A stretch of 64,000 bases of DNA from Dehalococcoidia bacterium UBA6627 (GTDB lineage Bacteria; Chloroflexota; Dehalococcoidia; UBA2979). The notes beneath the pieces were generated by a model, which saw only the letters and a list, made by a program, of their open reading frames with translations, searched no databases and was not told the origin of the DNA. Made by a program: the position numbers and the translations under genes. Positions 34,515 to 43,112 of this stretch are shown here, one piece after another; within the stretch, counting starts at the first letter, position 1; each line of letters begins with the position of its first letter. Where the stretch lies: positions 1-64,000 of the forward strand of contig DKLZ01000022.1 of NCBI GenBank assembly GCA_002455955.1, in the 5' to 3' direction.

Positions 34515-34566
34515 ATGCGTTTAGCGATGTCGTAAACCGGATATTCGGTATTACGGAAGGAAATCA

Positions 34567-35199
34567 ATGCCAACCGAAAAGAAGGTGGCACAGGTCGCTG
34601 AGTTAAAGGACCAGATCGAACGCGCTGAAATCGCGATCGCCACGAGCTACCAGCGGGTTAATGTCGCACAACAAATCGAGCTTCGCCGAGCGATTCGCGA
34701 AGCTGGCGGCGAAATGCGAGTAGTTAAAAACACACTACTAAAGATTGCTGCGACTGACGCTGGCCTCGAGCAGTTCGGGCAACTAGCGGACGGTCCAACT
34801 GCAATTGTGTTCGGCTATGAAGAACCTGTAGCGCCCGCCCGTGCGATAGCTACCTATCTCAAAGAAAACGACGAGTCGGCTTTCAAGATTCGTAGTGCAA
34901 TCGTGGGTGGAGAACTGGTAGATGCTGCTTACGTAGAAGACTTAGCGACCGTTCCACCACGAGACGAATTACTTTCCCGAATTGCCGGCGGCCTCGTCGG
35001 CAAGCTCAGAGAGCTAATGATGTTGATCGACGTAACACCCCGCGAGTTTGTAAGCCTGCTAGAAGCTCGAGCTAACCAGCTGGAGGATGGGGCGAATAGT
35101 TCCGATACGACAGACAGCGACTCTGCAGCTAATGAAGCACCGCAAGATGAAGAGGTAGTTGATGAGGACGAAGTGAGCAATGAAAGTGAGACGGACTAG
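34567..35199 (+). CDS. rplJ: 50S ribosomal protein L10
   Basis: 210 residues. The RNA-binding N-terminal part has ATSYQRVNVAQQIELRRAIREAGGEMRVVKNTLLK (in pieces VNVAQQIELRR and MRVVKNTLLK), and DGPTAIVFGYE follows. The C-terminal helix anchors L7/L12 dimers. The tail is extended by about 40 acidic residues rich in Ser, Asp and Glu, longer than in E. coli. GGAAGGAA precedes the ATG. Confidence 0.97.
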   Translation: MPTEKKVAQVAELKDQIERAEIAIATSYQRVNVAQQIELRRAIREAGGEMRVVKNTLLKIAATDAGLEQFGQLADGPTAIVFGYEEPVAPARAIATYLKENDESAFKIRSAIVGGELVDAAYVEDLATVPPRDELLSRIAGGLVGKLRELMMLIDVTPREFVSLLEARANQLEDGANSSDTTDSDSAANEAPQDEEVVDEDEVSNESETD

Positions 35200-35279
35200 A
35201 GAGAATTAGAGAAGAAGCAAAACATAAGGGAAAAAGCTATGCAATTTCCTTCTAGTTAATAGCCGCCAGGGAGACAGTA

Positions 35280-35654
35280 ATGAGCAAAGTTGACGAAGCG
35301 CTAGATGTAATCAAGGGTATGACAATCCTTGAGCTACGTGACCTGAACAAAGCAATCGAAGATGAGTTTGGTGTGACTGCCGCCGCACCAGTTGCCGTCG
35401 CAGCCGCGCCTGCTGGCGAAGCCACTGCTGCTGCAGAAGAAAAGAGTGAATTCGATGTGGTCCTAAAGGACTTCGGGGCAAACAAGATCAATGTGATCAA
35501 AGTAGTTCGTGGACTTACGTCGCTTGGACTCAAAGATGCAAAAGACCTCGTAGAAGCAGCCCCAAAATCTGTTCGTGAAGGTGTCACTAAAGAAGAAGCT
35601 GAAGATGCGAAAACTCAGCTCGAGGAGGCAGGTGCGACCGTCGAGCTATCGTAA
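35280..35654 (+). CDS. rplL: 50S ribosomal protein L7/L12
   Basis: 124 residues. An N-terminal dimerisation helix (MTILELRDLNKAIEDEFG), an Ala-rich hinge, and the factor-binding C-terminal domain with FDVVLKDFGANKINVIKVVR, LGLKDAKDLVEAAPKSVREGV and the final ATVELS. GGGAG precedes the ATG. Unlike most bacteria, rpoBC does not follow it. Confidence 0.99.
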   Translation: MSKVDEALDVIKGMTILELRDLNKAIEDEFGVTAAAPVAVAAAPAGEATAAAEEKSEFDVVLKDFGANKINVIKVVRGLTSLGLKDAKDLVEAAPKSVREGVTKEEAEDAKTQLEEAGATVELS

Positions 35655-35724
35655 GCACAAGCTATGATTCAGACTCACTCAAAGGGTCAGGAATGCCGTC
35701 GAAAGTGCATGGTGCGCTCAACTC

Positions 35725-36297
35725 GTGACTGAAGATCAGGGTGTCGATCACAACGTAACCGAGGAAGAGTTGCTCGACGAGAGCGAACTCGACCCAACAT
35801 TAGCGATCCCCTCTCCCCGAATCTATAGAGGGTCACTTATCACTTTATTGATTGGATCAACTTTTGCCATTTGGCTACTGGTTTTTCCTCCTAATGGAAC
35901 AGACCCAGACAATCCACCCAGCTCGATCAGCGCTATAGTACCTACACCTCAACCAACTGCTATAACGGCACCAAATCTTACTCCTTCACCGACACCTGCA
36001 GCGACTAGTGTGATACCTGCAACTCCGGTACCCACAATGAGTCCCACTCCTAGTCCTACTATCACACCATCACCCACAGCTGCACCTACAGCAGCAATCA
36101 CTCCAACTGCCACACCAGTCCCGAGCACCCTGACGTATACCGTCGTTCTAGGGGATACCATGTTCTGGATCGCAGAACGGTTCCTGCCAGAGGGTGAGGA
36201 TATTAATACGTTTATTGATGAGATCGCTGAGTTCAATGGGATAGTCGACGTGATGCAGATCCAAGCTGGACAGACACTGGAAATCCCTCGCCAGTAG
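35725..36297 (+). CDS. Membrane-anchored LysM-domain protein
   Basis: 190 residues. An acidic cytosolic N-terminus, one membrane segment near residues 34-51 (SLITLLIGSTFAIWLLVF), a Pro/Thr/Ser-rich linker of about 70 residues with PTPSPT-type repeats, and a C-terminal LysM (YTVVLGDTMFWIAERF, then IQAGQTLEIP). The arrangement suggests a peptidoglycan- or envelope-polymer-binding protein tethered to the membrane. The GTG start has no clear ribosome site. The next gene follows by 25 bases on the same strand. Confidence 0.85.
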   Translation: MTEDQGVDHNVTEEELLDESELDPTLAIPSPRIYRGSLITLLIGSTFAIWLLVFPPNGTDPDNPPSSISAIVPTPQPTAITAPNLTPSPTPAATSVIPATPVPTMSPTPSPTITPSPTAAPTAAITPTATPVPSTLTYTVVLGDTMFWIAERFLPEGEDINTFIDEIAEFNGIVDVMQIQAGQTLEIPRQ

Positions 36298-36322
36298 CCA
36301 CGAAATCGATTGAGGAGAATCG

Positions 36323-36760
36323 ATGAATCGCGAGATGCTTGAGGAACACTCAGCTTCACGTCAGATACTCATACCGAGTATGGCGGTCTACGGGTTGGCA
36401 ACCTTTGCCGTCGATTTAATGTTCCTAGTCTCGGCCAAAGCATTGTTCGATGGTAATGGTGGCGCATCACTTCCAGCTATAATCCTCGGAATTCTAGGCT
36501 TTGCAGTTACCTTCGAATTGATCGCAGGAATTCGAGATTTCCGCACTCAACCTAAAATGCTCGAAGGAGAAGCTGGACGAATTTGGAAAAAGTCGAAGGT
36601 CCTATTCTTTGGCCGCCAAGATTACCTACTTGTCAATGGAAAAGTTTTCGAAGTAAGCCCGATCACTGCGACCGAGCTACAGCCAGGTCAGCGAGTTGCC
36701 ATCTGCCATTGGCCACACACGTCAAGAGTGATCACTCTTCAACGCATAGTTGACAGCTAG
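36323..36760 (+). CDS. Two-helix membrane protein of unknown function
   Basis: An unrecognised 145-residue protein. Hydrophobic segments at about residues 17-35 (MAVYGLATFAVDLMFLVSA) and 49-69 (AIILGILGFAVTFELIAG) are followed by a cytosolic beta-rich domain with GRQDYLLVNGKVFEVS and LQPGQRVAICHWPHTSRVI, which resembles a small barrel or PH-like fold. GAGGAG precedes the ATG. A function cannot be assigned. Confidence 0.7.
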   Translation: MNREMLEEHSASRQILIPSMAVYGLATFAVDLMFLVSAKALFDGNGGASLPAIILGILGFAVTFELIAGIRDFRTQPKMLEGEAGRIWKKSKVLFFGRQDYLLVNGKVFEVSPITATELQPGQRVAICHWPHTSRVITLQRIVDS

Positions 36761-36967
36761 CATTTGAATGACAGGGTCCTGTGTCCAACAACGACTTATT
36801 TTGGACTCCTGAAATGAAAGCTGTGCCCGCTATGACGGATCTCCAGTTTGAGTAGGTGTCCAAACAGGTCGAAGGTTATAACTACACGGCAGGCAAACAC
36901 CACACAAACAACACTCGCACCCTTGAAAATTCGATTTGAGTAATCTCAATCCATAAAACCAACCAAG

Positions 36968-37597
36968 GTGCGCTTTTCATCCGAGTACCGCGATCCAAGT
37001 GCTACTATCTCTGACAGGGCGGGGAGAACTGGAACATCTGCAGACTTGCACTGGCTCGACCTAATCATAGTCGCAGTCATCACATGGATGACCTTTTCCG
37101 CTCTGCGACGCGGTCTAATTCAAGAGATCGTGATGCTAGTGGCGTTGATGCTTGGAGCCGTAGTCGCTGGATCTTTCTACAATGATCTAAGTACGAATAT
37201 CGAATTTCTGATTGATCACGAAGAGCGTCGTAACTTCCTCGCCTTTACTACTTTATTGGTTGGAATTCTGATTCTTGGAAGATTAATCGCAGGTTTGCTT
37301 CGAAAAACCGCTAGGTTTTTCATGCTTGGGCCCTTTGATCGTATAGGTGGAGCAGTATTCGGCTTCATAAAAGGCATCGTTATTGTGGAGGTCGCATTGA
37401 TCGTCATCTCCGTTTTTCCAATTTCGGAGACTGCTGCCAATGCAATCGAAGACTCACAGCTAGCGGCTATCTTCCTTAAGCAAGCCCCATTCGTGGAATT
37501 GGCGTTACCGTCTGAATTTGAAAACGCATTGGACACGCTTCGCCAGTGGCAAGAATCACTTCCGACTTCCGTCGCCGATGTAAGTCACCGCAAGTAA
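36968..37597 (+). CDS. CvpA-family membrane protein
   Basis: 209 residues with about four membrane segments starting at LHWLDLIIVAVITWMTFSA, then the family's GLIQEIVMLVALMLGAVVAG, TTLLVGILILGRLIAGLL and GGAVFGFIKGIVIVEVALIVI. CvpA proteins are linked to colicin V export and, more widely, to envelope stress; the molecular role is uncertain. It starts at GTG. The preceding 207 bases hold no gene that I can support, and the following 203-base convergent gap holds only small hairpins. Confidence 0.85.
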   Translation: MRFSSEYRDPSATISDRAGRTGTSADLHWLDLIIVAVITWMTFSALRRGLIQEIVMLVALMLGAVVAGSFYNDLSTNIEFLIDHEERRNFLAFTTLLVGILILGRLIAGLLRKTARFFMLGPFDRIGGAVFGFIKGIVIVEVALIVISVFPISETAANAIEDSQLAAIFLKQAPFVELALPSEFENALDTLRQWQESLPTSVADVSHRK

Positions 37598-37800
37598 TAA
37601 TATTCTTCTACTACCTGCTGAAGCGGGCATGACTCTTGCTAGTCATCCATACCGACATTCGGAACAGCCAGCAGTGTCATTCGCCGTTCATTTGACACGA
37701 TATCGCGAGTGGACACCGTTTATTTCCGGATGGCAACGAAACCAAAACTCTTCGTTTGCAGCGGCCCACTGAACACTCTTGTCCGATTAGCTGCAGCTAA

Positions 37801-38535
37801 CTAAACCATCTCCCCTGTTCGTCGATCGAGAATCGGTGCCACAGTCTCCAAATTAAGCAACTTCCTTACCGCTATCAGCGATTCTAGGCACGCACCTGGA
37901 CTCGTCCATCCTCGCTCTGTTACTGCTCTCGCGACGGTGGTACCTAGTTTTGCGACATCGGGCAGCTTTGCATGACAATCCTCTTCGATCGCTCCCCAAA
38001 GCTCGGTCGGATGCTCAATCGCACCTCGCGCATATACCAACAGCGCCCAGACTAAAATGCCATCACCGCCATCATCTTCCCATTCAGAGTAGTCGCGGAG
38101 AAGATCTTTCAGAGCTTGATGACGTTGCTCATCTTCCCATTCAACATCGAGGGCGAGGGCACTGAGAGCATGATTAGCTGCAGGTGCAAAAACCAGTTCA
38201 CGAAGAGCCGCGCGAATAATAGGACCATCTACTGCATCATTTTCCGCTGGTCGTTGTATCGCCGGATAGCGTTCGAGTCTTTGGCGCACGTGCTCGAGGG
38301 CAACACCGACGATATGAGGAAGGGCGTGGGTCGGTACCCCGTTATGTAGCCGGATCACAACTTTATCCTTCTGCCACATGATATTAGAGAAAACATGCTC
38401 CGCACCGGATTCGAATTGAAGCGAGCGTTCAGCCTCGACACGTAACCGACTCTCAATCTCTGCATGCAAATGTTCGATAGCGTCTCCAATATCCTTACCA
38501 ATAACCTTCATAATAGATCCCACCTCGTCTTGCAC
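37801..38535 (-). CDS. Hypothetical 244-residue soluble protein
   Basis: I do not recognise this protein. It is mostly helical, without a signal peptide or membrane segment. The N-terminus resembles a helix pair (IGDAIEHLHAEIESRLRVEAERS). The middle has HALSALALDVEWEDEQRHQALKDLL, where an EDEQ/H cluster could bind metal but does not match a known motif. Codon use resembles that of its neighbours. The gene is convergent with the CvpA-like gene and downstream of pheA on the same strand, separated by about 155 bases. Confidence 0.6.
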   Translation of the reverse strand: MQDEVGSIMKVIGKDIGDAIEHLHAEIESRLRVEAERSLQFESGAEHVFSNIMWQKDKVVIRLHNGVPTHALPHIVGVALEHVRQRLERYPAIQRPAENDAVDGPIIRAALRELVFAPAANHALSALALDVEWEDEQRHQALKDLLRDYSEWEDDGGDGILVWALLVYARGAIEHPTELWGAIEEDCHAKLPDVAKLGTTVARAVTERGWTSPGACLESLIAVRKLLNLETVAPILDRRTGEMV

Positions 38536-38690
38536 CAGATATCTGATACTGAAAAGAGCAACGCACCCTCGTTAGCAACGGCATTCATCACATCAATCCC
38601 TTGGGTTGAGCATGTTGCGCTACCTGTATTCATGTCCAATAGGTCACACTGGGACCAATGCGATAGAAAATCTCACCTCGAAACCTGAAC

Positions 38691-39521
38691 TTAGTCATCG
38701 TTGCCAGACCATCGTGGATACGACCCAAGAACAGAAAGCCACTGCGTGCAAAGGCGCGCCTCATCGATTGCGGCTGTGATATCGGATTCCTGTTGGTGGC
38801 CTTCAACATCAACAAAGAAATAGTAGGTTCCAAGCTGACGCCCAGTTGGACGAGACTCGATTTTTGTCATGTTGATCGAGCGTTCAGCAAACGGCTGAAG
38901 GACTTCTACCAATGACCCTGGACGATCATGCGCCATGCTAAAAACAAGGGACGTCTTATCATCCCCGCTCGGCTCGCAATCATCTGCCGATAAGATGATG
39001 AATCGAGTCTGATTATTCGGCAGGTCACTGATGTCTTCTTCGTAGCATTGCGCCGAGTAAAGATCCGCTGCTCGTCGATTTCCAACCGCAAGTGTTCCTG
39101 GCTCTTTGATAGCTGACTCTATCGCTGCTGATGTAGAAAGTGCTGCAACTGGCAGCGCTGCAGGAACAAGAACGCTGAGATTGCGGCGACATTGTGCCAG
39201 TGCCTGTGGATGTGAGTAAACGATCTCTACATCAACAAGGGACAGTCCGGGCGAACCTACTAATGCATGCTTAATCGGGAGGACAACTTCCGCATTGATA
39301 TTTAGGTTCAGATCGTCGCGCACAAGGATTGCAAGTGTTTCAGCAACCGGACCTTCGAGAGAATTTTCGATCGCACAAACTGCTGCACTTGCTTCGCCAT
39401 TCTCAACAGCTAGCGCGGCTGCAGTAAACGTTCGGTAAGGAACCAATTCCGCTGCAGCATCGTACGTAAGCGCGGCTGCCTCAGTATAAGTTCCGATAGG
39501 TCCAAGAAAAGCGAGACGCAT
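38691..39521 (-). CDS. pheA: Prephenate dehydratase
   Basis: Converts prephenate to phenylpyruvate in phenylalanine synthesis. 276 residues, a monofunctional form without chorismate mutase. The dehydratase domain starts LAFLGPIGTYTEAAAL and has CAIENSLEGPVAETLAIL, YSHPQALAQCRRNL and the catalytic-site NQTRFIIL. The C-terminal ACT domain has DRPGSLVEVLQPFAERSINMTKIESRP (in pieces DRPGSLVEVL and NMTKIESRP), which binds phenylalanine for feedback control. The start overlaps the trkA stop by one base, so it is probably the last gene of the usp-trkA-trkA-pheA operon. Confidence 0.96.
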   Translation of the reverse strand: MRLAFLGPIGTYTEAAALTYDAAAELVPYRTFTAAALAVENGEASAAVCAIENSLEGPVAETLAILVRDDLNLNINAEVVLPIKHALVGSPGLSLVDVEIVYSHPQALAQCRRNLSVLVPAALPVAALSTSAAIESAIKEPGTLAVGNRRAADLYSAQCYEEDISDLPNNQTRFIILSADDCEPSGDDKTSLVFSMAHDRPGSLVEVLQPFAERSINMTKIESRPTGRQLGTYYFFVDVEGHQQESDITAAIDEARLCTQWLSVLGSYPRWSGNDD

Positions 39522-40195
39522 TAAACGGCAACCGGATGACCGGTAATTAGTTCATGCATACTTTCTTCGGCGTCGATTGGAATAACTGCAATCACTTCGT
39601 CACCACTATGAAGCACTGTGCCATCGTTCGGGACGACAGCACCTCCATCACCGACCACTAGTGATATCAATGTGCCAATAGGAAGTTCGAGATCGCGAAT
39701 TGCACGGCCATCGGCGGGAGCTCCATGTTGCAAATGTAAGTCAACTACAGTCAGCCCGTGTTTCTTAAGTTTCATCAGGGGTACCACCGTATGCTCCGGA
39801 AGCGTAGTTTCAATCTGAGCCATCACAGCCTGTGAAGCTGACACCGTAGTATCAATCCCAAGTCTAATAAACAGCTCTTCGTTATGCGGATCGTTTACTC
39901 TCGCGATCGTACGAGGAACATTGAAACGATGCTTAGCCACCTGACACGTAACTAAGTTAGCACCGTCGTCTGCAGTAACAGCGATCAAAAGGTCTGCCCT
40001 TCCAGCCCCAACTTGTTCGAGGAAGGAAACTTCTGAGCCGTCACCATTAACAACCATTTCTCCAAGTTCATCACGGAGTTTGGAGGCCTGATTATGATCT
40101 CGCTCTATGATCGTAACTTCATGATCAGGCAGAACTTGCAGTTCGAGAGCGAGGCCATAGCCAACCATCCCTCCGCCGACAACGATGATATACAT
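39521..40195 (-). CDS. trkA: Potassium-uptake regulator TrkA-like, RCK N and C domains
   Basis: 224 residues. The NAD-binding RCK_N domain starts IIVVGGGMVGYGLALEL, with the acidic strand end IIERD and TADDGANLVTCQVAKHRF. The C-terminal RCK_C domain covers about residues 135-215. TrkA-type proteins gate K+ transporters such as TrkH/KtrB in response to nucleotides. No membrane partner is seen in the window. It follows the shorter TrkA-like gene after three bases. Confidence 0.92.
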   Translation of the reverse strand: MYIIVVGGGMVGYGLALELQVLPDHEVTIIERDHNQASKLRDELGEMVVNGDGSEVSFLEQVGAGRADLLIAVTADDGANLVTCQVAKHRFNVPRTIARVNDPHNEELFIRLGIDTTVSASQAVMAQIETTLPEHTVVPLMKLKKHGLTVVDLHLQHGAPADGRAIRDLELPIGTLISLVVGDGGAVVPNDGTVLHSGDEVIAVIPIDAEESMHELITGHPVAV

Positions 40196-40198
40196 AAG

Positions 40199-40633
40199 CT
40201 AGCCTTGTGATGCCTCTGTTAGTTTATCCGGCGTCTCTTCGAACAGTGACGTTATTATTAGCTCCGATCCATTCTTTGTTGGACTAAACGTACTGAGCCC
40301 AAGTTGTTCAAATAGAACACTGCGTTGCGGGTCTTTCACTCGTGTAATCACATTCTTAATTCCAAACTGATGCTTCGCTCGTTGCGAAGCAAGAAGATTA
40401 CGATTATCTCCGGATGCGACGGCGATAAATACATCAGCTTCTTCTATGTTAATTGCCTCTAGGATTCTGAAATCGTTACCTGACCCTGTTATTCGTCGAC
40501 CCGCGAAATTAGTTGGTAATCGTGAGAAAGCGAACGGATCAGTATCTATAACCGAGACGTCATGACCACCTTCTGAAAGCTGACCAGCAACACTAGCGCC
40601 GACTCGTCCACAACCCATGACAATTACATTCAT
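40199..40633 (-). CDS. TrkA-N (RCK_N) domain protein without RCK_C
   Basis: 144 residues containing only an NAD-binding RCK_N domain: VIVMGCGRVGASVAGQLSEGGHDVSVID (in pieces GCGRVGASVAG and VSVID) and FIAVASGDNRNLLASQRAKHQFG. The RCK_C domain present in the next gene is missing, and the frame stops cleanly with no sign of a frameshift. The two genes probably encode partner subunits of one octameric ring. It begins nine bases after usp. Confidence 0.9.
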   Translation of the reverse strand: MNVIVMGCGRVGASVAGQLSEGGHDVSVIDTDPFAFSRLPTNFAGRRITGSGNDFRILEAINIEEADVFIAVASGDNRNLLASQRAKHQFGIKNVITRVKDPQRSVLFEQLGLSTFSPTKNGSELIITSLFEETPDKLTEASQG

Positions 40634-40642
40634 CTTTGTCTC

Positions 40643-41113
40643 TCAGTTAGATAGTGGTGCCAACTCATCGTCATCTCTGTCCGGATAACGCACTAGCCAA
40701 ACGTAGCCGGGAGCGTGTTCGAGGACATACTCTGCGACAGGTCCAAGTTCGAATCTACCGAATGGACGACGATAAGGAATACCCATCACTATTGCATCCA
40801 CTCGACGATCTATGGCTTCGTCAACAATTACATGTCCAGTTTGTCGGGCTTGAAGCAGGTCACTTTCTAATGAAATATTATGTGCCGCAGCAATGGCATC
40901 GGCACGTTCGAGTATCTGTTCCCCATGTTGCTCTTCAATGACTAGATCAGCAGTGAGCGGTAACGACCTTTCTACCTCTATTACATGTATGACAGTAACG
41001 CTGGCTTCGGATCTGCTAGCTGTTTGGCTCACTGCCGTGAGAGCTCCATAGGAAGCCTCGGTTCCATCAAGTAGCACAAGAAAAGAACGCGCGTCGATCG
41101 GATCAAGATGCAC
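40643..41113 (-). CDS. Universal stress protein family
   Basis: 156 residues of the UspA fold: FLVLLDGTEASYGALTAVSQTA (in pieces LLDGTEASYGAL), an Asp-bearing strand and VDAIVMGIPYRRPFGRFELGPVAEYVLEHAPGYVWLVR. The ATP-binding pattern G-2x-G-9x-G(S/T) is degenerate (MGIPYRRPFGRFELGPVAE), so ATP binding is uncertain. It is first in the operon with two trkA-like genes and pheA, suggesting adenine-nucleotide input to potassium regulation. Confidence 0.87.
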   Translation of the reverse strand: MHLDPIDARSFLVLLDGTEASYGALTAVSQTASRSEASVTVIHVIEVERSLPLTADLVIEEQHGEQILERADAIAAAHNISLESDLLQARQTGHVIVDEAIDRRVDAIVMGIPYRRPFGRFELGPVAEYVLEHAPGYVWLVRYPDRDDDELAPLSN

Positions 41114-41169
41114 GTTACTAACCTTATCTTTGACTTAAGTAGTATGTGTTTGAATGTTCGATATCTAAA

Positions 41170-41391
41170 TCAATGCTGTCGCGCAATTAAGTAGCGAACA
41201 AGTGCATTCCCGATCAGCACAATACCTAAAAAACCCTCCAAGCTAATCGGCCGACCATCATTAAATGCAACTCCAATAGCAAGCGCACCGACGAGCGCAG
41301 ATGTTATTGCGAGAATCTGATTTTTTCTTAGCACTGCTACCACCATAGAAGTTTCGAAAACGAGCAAAGCTAGTGAAGTTGTTCGATCCAC
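41170..41391 (-). CDS. Small membrane protein of unknown function
   Basis: 73 residues with two or three hydrophobic segments (SLALLVFETSMVVAVL, ILAITSALVGALAIGVAF, LEGFLGIVLIGNALVRYLI). The GTG start lies inside the 3' end of the upstream phosphodiesterase gene, an overlap of 22 bases, suggesting coupling. I do not recognise it. It is separated by 56 bases from the usp operon downstream. Confidence 0.55.
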   Translation of the reverse strand: MDRTTSLALLVFETSMVVAVLRKNQILAITSALVGALAIGVAFNDGRPISLEGFLGIVLIGNALVRYLIARQH

Positions 41392-41954
41392 GCATCAATG
41401 TTGCTCTTTCGGATATCAAGGAATCCCACTGTTCCTAGTTGAGTTTGCAAGTTACGTGGGTATGTGGGCGACCCCGAGTTAATTATTAATACCCCATCGT
41501 TCCAAGTCACATGCGGCACATGCGTGTCTCCACCCACGACAATATCCACTGGACCATTAAACTTGCGCTCCATTGCTTCTGGTATAGGAATCCAATTCAG
41601 ATGAGGGAGTTCAGGGAATGCATGTGTCATGCCGATACGCTTTCCGCCAACGTTAATCACCTGATTGTGAGCAAGACGATGGTCGTTTGGTGCAACGGGA
41701 CGACCACTCGAACCATCGTCACCATTTCCACGAACGGCGATGACAGGAGCTACAGCCTCAAGCCAATCGAGAACAATCACATCGTGAATATCACCAGCGT
41801 GGAGGATCAGGTCAACTTCACGGAAGGCTTCATACACTTCATCAAATAATGTCGCACGCGCTTCGGGTATATGCGTATCAGAGATTAGCCCAATGAGCGC
41901 GTCGCCCTCGAGATCGTGTTCAATTAGCCAAGGGGGTGTACTCTCAAGGGCCAT
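41370..41954 (-). CDS. Metallophosphoesterase, YfcE/MJ0936 type
   Basis: 194 residues. The two-metal phosphoesterase motifs are in order: GLISDTHIPEAR, LILHAGDIHD, VRGNGD, MTHAFPE in place of the usual GH, and VGGDTHVPH. Small enzymes of this type act as phosphodiesterases on varied substrates; the natural one here is unknown. The start ATG at 41954 lies in a 203-base divergent spacer with pdxS, which holds a possible -10 (TACAAT at 42114) but no gene. Confidence 0.92.
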   Translation of the reverse strand: MALESTPPWLIEHDLEGDALIGLISDTHIPEARATLFDEVYEAFREVDLILHAGDIHDVIVLDWLEAVAPVIAVRGNGDDGSSGRPVAPNDHRLAHNQVINVGGKRIGMTHAFPELPHLNWIPIPEAMERKFNGPVDIVVGGDTHVPHVTWNDGVLIINSGSPTYPRNLQTQLGTVGFLDIRKSNIDAWIEQLH

Positions 41955-42157
41955 CCTTATAAGGGTAGCTCGTCTGCTTAGTCGTAGCGAGCTCCATCAA
42001 TAAACAATAATTGGGGAGGCCCAACCCAGTCACTCGCACGACTTTGTAACAATTCGTTGAAATCACAAAAATCCACCGAATTAAGCGTACGGTTCATCCT
42101 ACGAGTCGGACGCTACAATATGAGCGGGAGCAGCTTCTCAATTCTAGAGGGAACATT

Positions 42158-43102
42158 ATGACAAACAACGGCAGCAACGAGACACCTCTTCCGAATGACG
42201 CTAGCGGTAAAGACTCAACGGGTGAAACCGCTACTTGGCGAGTTAAAACCGGACTCGCACAGATGCTCAAAGGGGGTGTGATTATGGATGTCACAACCGC
42301 CGCCGAGGCAGAAATTGCTGAGGAAGCTGGTGCCGTTGCGGTCATGGCACTAGAACGCGTCCCTGCTGATATTCGCAAAGAGGGTGGCGTTGCACGGATG
42401 AGTGCTGTCGAGAAAATAGAAGAGATTCAAAAAGCCGTCACCATTCCAGTAATGGCGAAGGCGAGGATCGGCCATTTCGTCGAAGCGCAGATCCTTGATG
42501 CGCTTGGGATCGACTACATAGATGAATCGGAGGTGTTAACGCCAGCCGATGACCGAAATCACATCGACAAGACAGTGTTCCGTGCTCCTTTTGTTTGTGG
42601 ATGTCGGAACTTGGGTGAAGCCCTGCGTCGTATCTCTGAAGGTGCCGCCATGATTCGTACGAAGGGTGAGGCTGGCACTGGCGACATCGTGGAGGCGGTC
42701 CGCCATATGAGACAACTTTGGGATGGTATTCGCAGTCTTCAAAACATGGCGACAGACGAGCTCCCGACAGCCGCGAAAGAGTTGCAGGCACCACTAGAAC
42801 TCTTACGCGAGGTAAAGGAACTCGGTCGGCTACCGGTAGTAAACTTCTCCGCCGGAGGAGTCGCTACACCAGCTGATGCGGCATTGATGATGCAACTAGG
42901 CGCCGATGGCGTATTTGTTGGATCGGGAATTTTCAAATCAGATCGCCCAAGCGCGGTTGCTGAAGCAATCGTCAAAGCAGTAACTCATTATCAAGATCCA
43001 ATAGTTTTAGCTGAAGTATCAAGAGGTCTCGGCGCGGCGATGAGAGGCGAGGCAGTTGCATCAATTCCGGTCGAAGAGCAGCTGGCTGGACGAGGAAACT
43101 AA
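42158..43102 (+). CDS. pdxS: Pyridoxal 5'-phosphate synthase, lyase subunit PdxS
   Basis: Makes PLP directly from ribose 5-phosphate, glyceraldehyde 3-phosphate and ammonia supplied by PdxT. 314 residues, with an N-terminal extension of about 25 residues before KTGLAQMLKGGVIMDV. Catalytic Lys and neighbouring motifs are seen in ERVPADIRKEGGVARM, PVMAKARIGHFVEAQ, IDESEVLTPAD and MIRTKGEAGTGDI. The PdxT-facing NFSAGGVATPADAALMM and VFVGSGIFKS are intact. pdxT starts ten bases later. Confidence 0.98.
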   Translation: MTNNGSNETPLPNDASGKDSTGETATWRVKTGLAQMLKGGVIMDVTTAAEAEIAEEAGAVAVMALERVPADIRKEGGVARMSAVEKIEEIQKAVTIPVMAKARIGHFVEAQILDALGIDYIDESEVLTPADDRNHIDKTVFRAPFVCGCRNLGEALRRISEGAAMIRTKGEAGTGDIVEAVRHMRQLWDGIRSLQNMATDELPTAAKELQAPLELLREVKELGRLPVVNFSAGGVATPADAALMMQLGADGVFVGSGIFKSDRPSAVAEAIVKAVTHYQDPIVLAEVSRGLGAAMRGEAVASIPVEEQLAGRGN

Positions 43103-43112
43103 CTTCCAGGGG

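Noticed and set aside
35930..36130. Repeat array or microsatellite in the LysM protein gene
   Set aside because: The periodicity is codon-level Pro/Thr/Ser repetition of an extracellular linker, not DNA repeats of a mobile or CRISPR kind.
37598..37800. Small gene in the 203-base convergent gap
   Set aside because: No frame with a start, ribosome site and plausible composition; only short stems such as ATGACT/AGTCAT.
40199..40633. Short trkA as a frameshifted fragment
   Set aside because: It stops cleanly after the RCK_N domain and the next gene has its own full RCK_N. The lengths and spacing fit two genes.
42000..42157. Riboswitch before pdxS
   Set aside because: No known riboswitch pattern or terminator-like stem was seen. 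Only a possible -10 box stands out.
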